NCBI GenBank assembly: GCA_013821425.1
Contig: JACDGV010000014.1
Span: forward strand, 19,974 to 83,973
Reading direction: 5' to 3'
Source: Nitrosospira sp.
GTDB taxonomy: Bacteria > Pseudomonadota > Gammaproteobacteria > Burkholderiales > Nitrosomonadaceae
DNA length: 64,000 bases
The position numbers and the translations under genes are program-made. Positions 18,868 through 26,040 of the stretch are shown piece by piece. A model generated the notes under the pieces. That model saw nothing but the letters and a program-made list of their open reading frames with translations. It made no database searches and had not been told where the DNA came from. How positions within the stretch are numbered: the first letter of the stretch is position 1; every line of letters starts with the position of its first letter.

Positions 18868-19015
18868 TTGAAAATCCCTTTTTCCCATCCCTTCATTGTC
18901 CCAGTAAATGGCTATGCTCCACCCGTCGCTCGGCAATCACATGTTGGACAGCGCTTTCGCATTGCCATACGCCACCATACGCTATCCACCTCCCAAGAAG
19001 AATATTCTGGGATAT
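18868..19015 (-). pseudogene. 3' fragment of a second dnaE2
   Basis: Translation on the minus strand gives NILLGRWIAYGGVWQCES and AVQHVIAERRVEHSHLLGQ, which aligns with the extreme C-terminus of the intact DnaE2 encoded 1 kb to the right (VYGVWQCESEVKHVIAKHLV, then DHSHLLGN). The DNA is clearly similar but not identical, so the fragment is either an old duplicate or a relic of another dnaE2. No upstream part of the gene remains; an IS end lies at the break. Confidence 0.75.
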
Positions 19016-19019
19016 TACA

Positions 19020-19071
19020 TTAAGGAACTCCCGCAACGCTGCGTGGAGGACTTGTTCAGGGGCTTCCTTAA
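19020..19071. mobile_element. IS-end remnant flanked by TTAA
   Basis: Positions 19024-19067 (44 bp) sit between TTAA at 19020-19023 and TTAA at 19068-19071. Read as reverse complement from 19067 it begins GGAAGCCCCTGAACAAGTCC, matching the right end of the miniature element at 2605-2898, and the likeness continues for about 40 bases through GTTGCGG. It looks like a terminal scrap left after deletion of most of a related IS5-family element. It adjoins the dnaE2 fragment. Confidence 0.6.
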
Positions 19072-19452
19072 GCTTCGAATGCCGCTTTGCGACCTCGCCA
19101 CAGGCAGAAACGTGCCAAAGGAAACAGCCGAGCTTCATTTCCAAACCCGATTCGCGCCTATCGACGGATCAAGGACAGGTCAAGTCGTGTCTGTCAAAAA
19201 CCTTTCCGCCGGATGTTAATGGCGGAGGCGCCGCCCGTTCAGCCACCCCTCATTTTGATGTCCTCCTTGACGCCTCCGTTAGATGGAGCGTGAATCATCT
19301 CCCTTTTGTTTGCCAGCGAACAGAGAAAGGGTGGGGAAAGGACAATAATTAAATCAATTGGTGTGGTGCCCCCAACCAGGCAGGTAAATTGTCACTCCGC
19401 CAAATTACCAATGATCAGCTTCTTGAGTGAAATCCAAACGAGGAGAAGCAAA

Positions 19453-19611
19453 ATGAGTATCGGGACGATTCTTTTAATTTTGCTGGTGCTTGCGCTTGTG
19501 GGTGCAATCCCGACTTGGGGATACAGCAGCAACTGGGGTTATGGCCCCACCGGGGGTATCGGACTAGTGCTGGTGATAGTTTTGATTCTGGTGCTGACAG
19601 GCACGATATAG
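19453..19611 (+). CDS. DUF3309 small membrane peptide
   Basis: A 52-residue peptide with two hydrophobic segments (GTILLILLVLALVGAIPTW and LVLVIVLILVLTGTI) around a Gly/Tyr/Asn turn (GYSSNWGYGPTGG). This is the pattern of the DUF3309 family found across Proteobacteria; function is unknown. The ATG at 19453 is preceded by GAGGAGAAG, a strong ribosome site. Confidence 0.85.
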   Translation: MSIGTILLILLVLALVGAIPTWGYSSNWGYGPTGGIGLVLVIVLILVLTGTI

Positions 19612-19650
19612 CTTACTGAGTCGACATGGCGCTGAGGGTGCATCGCCAAA

Positions 19651-19682
19651 ACCGACCGGCCGGACTGATCAATCCGGTCGGT
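19651..19682. terminator. Inverted repeat between convergent genes, possible bidirectional terminator
   Basis: ACCGACCGG at 19651-19659 is perfectly mirrored by CCGGTCGGT at 19674-19682 around a 14-base loop. It lies between the ends of the DUF3309 gene and dnaE2, where a shared terminator would be expected. No long T-run follows on either strand. Confidence 0.5.
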
Positions 19683-19819
19683 GGCCAGTGCCAAAGTCAC
19701 TTTCTTCAATTCCCCCTCGAGCCTCGGGATTAACAGGCTGTTAGAGTTGTGTTTCTTGTGGCTTGGGCTGCGTCACGTTGTCGGCGTTACCGATGCATCT
19801 GCCAATTTGGCGCATCTGC

Positions 19820-22800
19820 CTAATGAAAATCCCGGCTTTCCACCCTGAGATTACCCAGCAAATGACTATGGTCCACCAGGTGCTTGGCAATCACGTGTTT
19901 GACTTCACTTTCACATTGCCATACGCCGTATACCGTTAAAAGCCTTGAGCTCAATATTTCATGGCGTTGTTTCCGGACAAGTTGATTCCACACCACAACA
20001 TTTATTGTTCCAGTCTCATCTTCGAGTGTCACAAATACTACGCCGCTGGCAGTTCCAGGACGTTGCCGACATGTCACAATACCGGTCGTTCGAACCAGCC
20101 GTCCGGTCGGATAATTATTCAGCTCCCGTGCCGAATGCAGATTCATCCGGGCCAGCTTTGGCCGCAACAGGGCAAGGGGGTGTCTGCGCAGGGTGAGCTC
20201 CATGCTTGCGTAATCAGCGATAATTTCCTCTCCTTCCGATGCTCCGGTAATGGCTGGCAATGGCTCTCTTACCGGAGCATCTCGCATCAGATCCGATTGT
20301 TTTATATGGGACGCTACCGCCCATATGGCCTGACGCCGATGGCTTGATAAAGTGTGTAACGCATCCGAGTTGGCGAGAGCACGCATTTCTAAAGTATTCA
20401 GATATGCGCGGTTTGCCAGATCGGCCGGATTCTCAAAAGATGAAATCTTTCTTGCCTCAACAATGCGTTTGGCCGCTTTCAAGCCTACCCCTTTTACTCT
20501 ATTCAAGCCTAGCCGGACATTGGGTTGTGCGGGTGGTTCGAATTGAGAAGAGCTACCTGCCTGCTCTTCTTCAAGCATGCAATCCCAATCGCTTACTGTG
20601 ACGTCCACCGGCCTGACTTGAACACCATGTCGTGTGGCGTCCTGAATCAGTTGCGAGGCGCTATAAAAACCCATGGGCAGGCTGTTCAGCATGGCGCATA
20701 AAAAGGCAGCGGGTTCGTGGCATTTAAGCCAGGCCGATACATAAACCAGCAGCGCAAAGCTTGCGGCATGAGATTCCGGAAATCCATATTCGCCAAAACC
20801 TTGGATTTGCCGAAAAATTCGTTCAGCAAATTCCCGGGAGTAACCTCGGCTTGTCATCCCATCGATTAATTTCTTATGGAAGGAGCCGAGCCCTCCTTTT
20901 CTCTTCCAGGCTGCCATGGAACGCCGCAACTCGTCTGCCTCGCCGGGGGTAAAGCCGGCGGCCAGCATTGCCAATTGCATCACCTGTTCCTGGAAGATCG
21001 GCACGCCATAAGTTCGCTCAAGAGCAATTTCAACCCCTTTGTCAGTTCCTTCGCCTGGATAATCCGCAGTCTCCAGTCCTTGTCTGCGGCGCAGGTAAGG
21101 ATGGATCATGTCTCCCTGAATCGGCCCCGGACGGACGATGGCAACTTCTACGACCAGATCGTAGAAGGTGCGAGGCCTTAATCGCGGCAGCATAGACATC
21201 TGTGCTCGGGATTCAATCTGGAAGACGCCGATAGTGTCGGCCTTGCAAATCATGTCGAATGTCGCTTTATCCTGTGGCGGAATGTCCTGCATCCGAATTG
21301 GCATTCCACGACGGGCAGAAACCAGATCGAGCGTGCGGTGGATTGCCGATAGCATGCCCAGCGCGAGCACATCAATTTTCATCAGCCCTACCGCTGCAAG
21401 GTCGTCCTTATCCCATTGGATGATGCAGCGATCCGGCATGGCGGCGTTTTCGATGGGAACGATACGGCACAGCTTGTCACGCGAGATGACGAAGCCACCT
21501 ACATGCTGGGACAAATGACGCGGAAACCCATATAAGGCCGGGATCAGTTGAATCAGCTTCTGGATGATGGGGCTATCGGGATCGAAGCCATTTTCAATCA
21601 GCCGCGTACGAATATCCGAGGTCTTGTCCCACCAGGCAAAAGAACTGGATAACCGTTTGGTACGTTCAATATCGAGTCCCAGAGCTTTGCCGATATCCTG
21701 GACCGCCGAGCGTGTGCGATAGGTTATTACTGTCGCCGCTATGGCGGCACGATCCCGGCCATATTTCTGATAGATATACTGAATAACCTCTTCCCGCCGC
21801 TGATGCTCGAAATCCACATCAATATCGGGAGGTTCGTTGCGCTCCCTGGAAATAAACCGCTCAAACAGCAAGCTGCTACGCTCCGGATCAATCTCGGTAA
21901 TGCCCAGGCAATAGCATACTGCCGAATTGGCCGCCGATCCGCGTCCCTGGCAAAGAATGCCTTGTGACCGGGCGAATCTTACAATATCAAATACCGTCAG
22001 GAAATAGGGCTCATAGCTCAGCTCGGCGATCAGATCCAGCTCATGTTCGATCTGTTCCCTGACCTTGGCTGAAACACCCTTTGGAAAACGCCTCGCCATT
22101 CCCTCTTCGACCATGCGCCGCAGATAGGCCGCATAGGTCTCGACTCTCCCGGATGAGCTGGCCAATTCATCCGGGTATTCATAGCGCAGCTCATCCAGCG
22201 AAAAAGTGCAGCGGGCCGCAACCGCAACCGTCTCCCGCAGGAGTTGCGGCGGATAGATCTGCCTCAACTGCAATCTTGTACGCAAGTGCTGTTCCGCATT
22301 CGGCTGGAGCGCATAACCGCATTCGGATAGCGGCTTGCCGAGGCGGATGGCAGTCATCGTATCGTGCAGTGGTTTATTCGAAGCATCATGCATGCTGACG
22401 TCCCCCGCGGCTAGGAGTGGCATACCTGTGATATCCGCAGCCGCGCGTATGTTCTCGAAAAGCAGGTCTTCGCCGGCATGAAGCAACAGTTCAACAGCAG
22501 TTCGGCAACGGCCGGGAAATAGCGCCAGCATCCAGCGCATGTCGTCTATCAATGAATCCTCCGCTTGGTTGGAACGGGGGATCAACAGGACCAGGCAATC
22601 CGGTAACAGCGTGAGATGAGGCGCCTTGGGACAGCTTTCAAAATCGGCGCGGCTGATACGATAAGCCCCTTTCTCGGCGCGCTGCCTCGCCAGCGTGATC
22701 AGTTCGCATAAGTTGCCGTAGCCATTCCGGTTCATGGCCAGGCAGACCAGCCTTAATCCATCCTCCAGGATGAACTCGCTGCCGATCAGAAGATGCAGCC

Positions 22801-22987
22801 CTGCTTTCTTCGCTTCCGAATGGGCCCTTACAACCCCTGCCATGGAACACTCATCGGTGATGGCCAGTGCGGCATAGTCCAGGCTTGCAGCACGTTCAAC
22901 CAGCTCTTCCGGCAGGGAGGCTCCCTTGAGGAAGCTGAAGCTGGAGCGGCAATGAAGTTCAGCGTAGGCGGGAATGGAAGAATGCAT
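19820..22987 (-). CDS. dnaE2: Error-prone DNA polymerase DnaE2 (ImuC)
   Basis: Translesion C-family polymerase of the SOS mutasome, 1055 residues from ATG 22987. The PHP domain opens with YAELHCRSSFSFLKGAS; the polymerase region has the catalytic acidic cluster in EPPDIDVDFEHQRREEVI; the C-terminus has the helix-hairpin-helix region (NRVKGVGLKAAKRIVEA) and an OB fold (VRTTGIVTCRQRPGTASG). It lacks the tau-binding tail of DnaE1. Its start is 8 bases after imuB, and the operon is read from the LexA-controlled promoter at 25.9 kb. Confidence 0.96.
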   Translation of the reverse strand: MHSSIPAYAELHCRSSFSFLKGASLPEELVERAASLDYAALAITDECSMAGVVRAHSEAKKAGLHLLIGSEFILEDGLRLVCLAMNRNGYGNLCELITLARQRAEKGAYRISRADFESCPKAPHLTLLPDCLVLLIPRSNQAEDSLIDDMRWMLALFPGRCRTAVELLLHAGEDLLFENIRAAADITGMPLLAAGDVSMHDASNKPLHDTMTAIRLGKPLSECGYALQPNAEQHLRTRLQLRQIYPPQLLRETVAVAARCTFSLDELRYEYPDELASSSGRVETYAAYLRRMVEEGMARRFPKGVSAKVREQIEHELDLIAELSYEPYFLTVFDIVRFARSQGILCQGRGSAANSAVCYCLGITEIDPERSSLLFERFISRERNEPPDIDVDFEHQRREEVIQYIYQKYGRDRAAIAATVITYRTRSAVQDIGKALGLDIERTKRLSSSFAWWDKTSDIRTRLIENGFDPDSPIIQKLIQLIPALYGFPRHLSQHVGGFVISRDKLCRIVPIENAAMPDRCIIQWDKDDLAAVGLMKIDVLALGMLSAIHRTLDLVSARRGMPIRMQDIPPQDKATFDMICKADTIGVFQIESRAQMSMLPRLRPRTFYDLVVEVAIVRPGPIQGDMIHPYLRRRQGLETADYPGEGTDKGVEIALERTYGVPIFQEQVMQLAMLAAGFTPGEADELRRSMAAWKRKGGLGSFHKKLIDGMTSRGYSREFAERIFRQIQGFGEYGFPESHAASFALLVYVSAWLKCHEPAAFLCAMLNSLPMGFYSASQLIQDATRHGVQVRPVDVTVSDWDCMLEEEQAGSSSQFEPPAQPNVRLGLNRVKGVGLKAAKRIVEARKISSFENPADLANRAYLNTLEMRALANSDALHTLSSHRRQAIWAVASHIKQSDLMRDAPVREPLPAITGASEGEEIIADYASMELTLRRHPLALLRPKLARMNLHSARELNNYPTGRLVRTTGIVTCRQRPGTASGVVFVTLEDETGTINVVVWNQLVRKQRHEILSSRLLTVYGVWQCESEVKHVIAKHLVDHSHLLGNLRVESRDFH

Positions 22988-22995
22988 GAGGCAAG

Positions 22996-24528
22996 TTATC
23001 CAAACAGTCCTTGCAAGTACCATCTGTGGTTTTTTGCCGTGGGGTTATGTTCACGGTAGATCCATAACAATTGGCCGAGACCATTCTCCGCAATGAAATA
23101 ATCGCGCGCAATCGGGGCGTCATCCCACCAACCCGCCTCGATCCGCTCCGGTCCCGCAATCAGTTTCAATGGCGTGCCATAGACCGGTTGCACCTGCTGC
23201 TGGCGTTGCAGTTTCAGCTCTAGCGGGGTTTCGATTAACCAGGCGGGGCGGGTCAATTCCCTGGGAATGGTTTTCCATGGTGTTTCTCGGCGCGAAGCAT
23301 TCTTCACCCCGCTCATTTCGCCTGTTCCTGGCGCCTCGAATCTCTGGCTGCATTCAGGACGATGGTCCGGGATAATCCTTAAACTTGTGACGGCCTGCGG
23401 ACCCAGCCGGGAGGAAAGTTTCTCGATAAACCGGTTCAGCGAAGTAGCCTCCGATTGCGCGGTCGGGAAGAGTTCCATATTGGCGTTTGCACCTGCTGTT
23501 ATTTCATCCGCTATCAACGCCAATTCACAAACCGGAGCCACCAGTTTTGTTCGCCCCAGACGTTCGCGCAGCAAAATCTTTAAATGGCCCGGATCGCAGC
23601 TTTGTTCTGAAAGCCGTACACTTATAGACGTAGACTGGCACGGCTGCCGCAGGGAATATTCGTGGTGCAGAATGAATGAGAACGTCGAAACCTCAGCATG
23701 ACGTGAAGTTAGCCAGCCGCACATCTGGTCGATCATTCGCTGCGCCGGCACCAGCAGCAGTTCCACGCTTTCAACCAGCGCCATCAACCTCATCTTTTGT
23801 TCAAAGGATTCTGGTGTTTCAAACCATCTTTGCGGATCGGGCGAATCTCCGTAGGCACGATCCATTTCTATCAGCAGGTCCGGGCCAAACCGCCGTGCTA
23901 TTCCATCGCGGGGCAACCGCTGCAAATCAGCCAAGGTTCTGCAGCCTATGCCGCCAATGACTTCAAGATGAGGCTGGGCCGATTCCAATAAACTGACGGG
24001 CAAGGAGTCGAGCAATGAGCGGAATTTGGCGCCTGTTCCATTGATGACGGTTCGCGATGGCGCGGACCGCGCGAGGAGCCATGCCCCTTTTGCAGTGGGA
24101 GCAACCCCTACGCAGAGTTGCAGGCCTTGCGCAGACACCGCCCGATTGAGTAACTGGCATAGCTTCTTCAGGCCGCCAAATAACTTCAGGCTTGCGGAAA
24201 CCTCGGCAATCAGACCGCTGCATTGCAACACAATATTGGGCGTGAAATGCAATGCGGCATACGCAGCTTCATGCAGCGCTTTCATTTCTTCGTTGGGATC
24301 ATGCTCCACCACTACCAGGTCGGGTAACAGAGCCAAGGCACTGGCCAATGGCTGATGAGCTGTAACTCCCCGTTTCCGCGCCGGCTTGTTGGCCTGCCGG
24401 ATATACACCTGATTACCCCTGCGGACAGTTACCGCCATCGCAGGAGCGAGAGCCGCAGGAAAGCGGCGTTCTATCCAGTCAAGCGATAATGCCGGGCAAT
24501 GGAGAGCGATCCACAGCATAGGAGTCAA
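22996..24528 (-). CDS. imuB: ImuB, catalytically inactive Y-family polymerase homologue
   Basis: Adaptor of the ImuA-ImuB-DnaE2 mutasome that links the polymerase to the sliding clamp. The 510-residue protein resembles a Y-family polymerase, but the acidic catalytic motifs are replaced: LHCPALSLDW where a DxNxF motif would lie and EVSASLKLFGG where the SxDE motif would lie. This loss is characteristic of ImuB. A clamp-binding segment probably lies in the C-terminal half, which I could not place with certainty. Its ATG overlaps the imuA stop by 4 bases. Confidence 0.92.
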   Translation of the reverse strand: MTPMLWIALHCPALSLDWIERRFPAALAPAMAVTVRRGNQVYIRQANKPARKRGVTAHQPLASALALLPDLVVVEHDPNEEMKALHEAAYAALHFTPNIVLQCSGLIAEVSASLKLFGGLKKLCQLLNRAVSAQGLQLCVGVAPTAKGAWLLARSAPSRTVINGTGAKFRSLLDSLPVSLLESAQPHLEVIGGIGCRTLADLQRLPRDGIARRFGPDLLIEMDRAYGDSPDPQRWFETPESFEQKMRLMALVESVELLLVPAQRMIDQMCGWLTSRHAEVSTFSFILHHEYSLRQPCQSTSISVRLSEQSCDPGHLKILLRERLGRTKLVAPVCELALIADEITAGANANMELFPTAQSEATSLNRFIEKLSSRLGPQAVTSLRIIPDHRPECSQRFEAPGTGEMSGVKNASRRETPWKTIPRELTRPAWLIETPLELKLQRQQQVQPVYGTPLKLIAGPERIEAGWWDDAPIARDYFIAENGLGQLLWIYREHNPTAKNHRWYLQGLFG

Positions 24529-25253
24529 CAGTAGGCTAAAGTGGGGCGGGATGCGACCGGGCTGGAGAAGGAGCCTATTTGGGGGAGTTCAATGTAGATC
24601 GGCAAAGCAGTCGGGGCACCGCGGCGTTTCAGCAGGCACAAGGAGAGGGTGTTAGCAAAAGTATGCCGCCGAGCTGAACCGAGCAATATTCTTAGCGGGG
24701 CTGCGGAGGGCTCGAATTGCGCCCTTGCCGGCCTGAACAGGAAAGCCAGGCCAGCGGCAGATCGCGCAATGATCTGCAACTTGCGCGTCATTTGCTGGCT
24801 TGCCTCGGGTAGCCAGCAAATGACGGCTCCAAAGGCGGCGCTCCTGATGCCTTGCTCAAGTACCCACAATCGCTCGCCAGGTTTGTGAACCCTGACAATC
24901 ACAATCCGGCGGCTATCGATGTTCAGGCCTTCCCACGCATGTATGTAAGGAATATAAGGAGGGGCCACCAACAGAATATTCCCTTCCTTCCGGGTGATCT
25001 GCTCCAGCGGTCGGCTCAATAAACTTATTTCCCCCAGTCCTTCCACCGGCAGCAACAACTCGGTGAGATTGCGGGTAGGCCATCCCCCGCCGGGCAACTC
25101 GTTATCCAGTTCATCAAAGCCACTGCGAACCACCGGATCGGTGGAGAATTCCAATGCATTGCCTCGCCATAGCTTGCCCTTGAACCGCGCTTCGATCTGC
25201 GAAAGCGAAAGCGGCCCAGAGGATACTGAGGGTAAGGAAACAGGCATCGGCAT
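24525..25253 (-). CDS. imuA: Mutasome protein ImuA (SulA/RecA-like)
   Basis: RecA/SulA-like partner of the ImuB-DnaE2 mutasome. The family-typical RSGFDELDNELPGGGWPTRN and LTELLLP stretch, an ILLVAPPYIPYIHAWE segment and LRILLGSARR are visible; the P-loop is degenerate, as is common. The start at 25253 gives 242 residues and lies 17 bases after the lexA stop; an earlier in-frame start at 25328 would overlap lexA. Translational overlap with imuB and the lexA-led order fix its role. Confidence 0.9.
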   Translation of the reverse strand: MPMPVSLPSVSSGPLSLSQIEARFKGKLWRGNALEFSTDPVVRSGFDELDNELPGGGWPTRNLTELLLPVEGLGEISLLSRPLEQITRKEGNILLVAPPYIPYIHAWEGLNIDSRRIVIVRVHKPGERLWVLEQGIRSAAFGAVICWLPEASQQMTRKLQIIARSAAGLAFLFRPARAQFEPSAAPLRILLGSARRHTFANTLSLCLLKRRGAPTALPIYIELPQIGSFSSPVASRPTLAYC

Positions 25254-25269
25254 GGCGAAAATCTCATCA

Positions 25270-25893
25270 TTACCGGTTAGGGTTGAGGCGATATCCGGAA
25301 GTAGGGGCTTTTCGAAACAGGCCAACATAAAGCCCGTAGATTTCCAGCTTCTGCTCGGGCCGGATGGACGGATAATCCCTGCTTTGTCTCTCGTTGCGCG
25401 CCTCGAGGTAATAGCCTTCCTTATCCCTGGCGAGGACTTTCAGGGTAAATTCATTATCCACGATTGCCAGGACGACCTGACCGGGCAAGGCTGAATTACT
25501 GCGCTCGATAATCACCATATCGCCCTCCAGAATTCCCAGATCCATCATTGAGTCGCCTTTGACGGGGAACAGAATGGTCCGGGAGGGCTTCTCAATCAGA
25601 TAATCATCAATTCGCAGCAATTCAGGCTGAACATCGGAAGCCTGTTGGGGCAATCCCGCCCGGATCACATGCCCGACCGTTCGTTCGAAGAAGCGGGGCC
25701 CGGGACGCAGCCGATTGCCTGGCCCGGTTTCTAGAAAGTCTTCTTCCTTTAAACGCTGCACGATCTGATGCGTCCAGGAACGCGCCTTCACGTTCCACAG
25801 CGCGGACAATTGGGTGGTTGAGGGGATGATTCTTTCCCGGGCGTAGTAATCCTGAAGTTTGCCCAAGTAAGAAAAAATGTCGAGCTGTTGCAT
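25270..25893 (-). CDS. lexA: LexA-type repressor of the mutagenesis operon
   Basis: A 207-residue SOS repressor with an N-terminal winged helix-turn-helix region and a C-terminal S24 autopeptidase. The cleavage dipeptide Ala-Gly is in VIRAGLPQQA, the catalytic Ser in KGDSMMDLGI and the catalytic Lys in EFTLKVLARD. It leads the lexA-imuA-imuB-dnaE2 operon, the place where a second, divergent LexA often sits in proteobacteria, so a separate main LexA may exist elsewhere. The start codon is only 5 bases from its operator palindrome. Confidence 0.94.
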   Translation of the reverse strand: MQQLDIFSYLGKLQDYYARERIIPSTTQLSALWNVKARSWTHQIVQRLKEEDFLETGPGNRLRPGPRFFERTVGHVIRAGLPQQASDVQPELLRIDDYLIEKPSRTILFPVKGDSMMDLGILEGDMVIIERSNSALPGQVVLAIVDNEFTLKVLARDKEGYYLEARNERQSRDYPSIRPEQKLEIYGLYVGLFRKAPTSGYRLNPNR

Positions 25894-25897
25894 GAGA

Positions 25898-25953
25898 GAT
25901 TGAATTAAGAACAGTTGTTCTCATTATAGAGAACAACTGTTCTTAATTCAATC
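25898..25953 (-). promoter_or_regulatory. LexA operator-promoter: two SOS boxes in a perfect 25-bp inverted repeat
   Basis: Arms at 25898-25922 and 25929-25953 are perfect reverse complements around a 6-base centre. Each arm contains a GAAC-N4-GTTC box (GAACAGTTGTTC, GAACAACTGTTC). On the minus strand the centre reads TATAAT, a consensus -10, and 17 bases upstream of it stands TTGAAT, a fair -35. The -35/-10 spacer holds one box and the expected transcription start the other. Little space remains for a ribosome site before the lexA ATG at 25893. Repression by LexA and autoregulation follow from this layout. Confidence 0.85.
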
Positions 25954-25975
25954 TGGCGAACTGACTTGCCAGAGG

Positions 25976-26008
25976 CAAAAAAAACGGCCATCAGTTATCG
26001 ATGGCCGT
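25976..26008 (-). terminator. Rho-independent terminator of the oxidase operon
   Basis: On the minus strand ACGGCCATC, a 7-base loop and GATGGCCGT form a 9-bp stem followed by a run of eight or nine T (the A-run at 25976-25984 on the plus strand). It lies 32 bases beyond the stop of the 941-residue oxidase gene, on the strand being transcribed. Confidence 0.85.
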
Positions 26009-26040
26009 ATCTTGCAGTGGCGCCTTTCAGGAGTTGCCGA

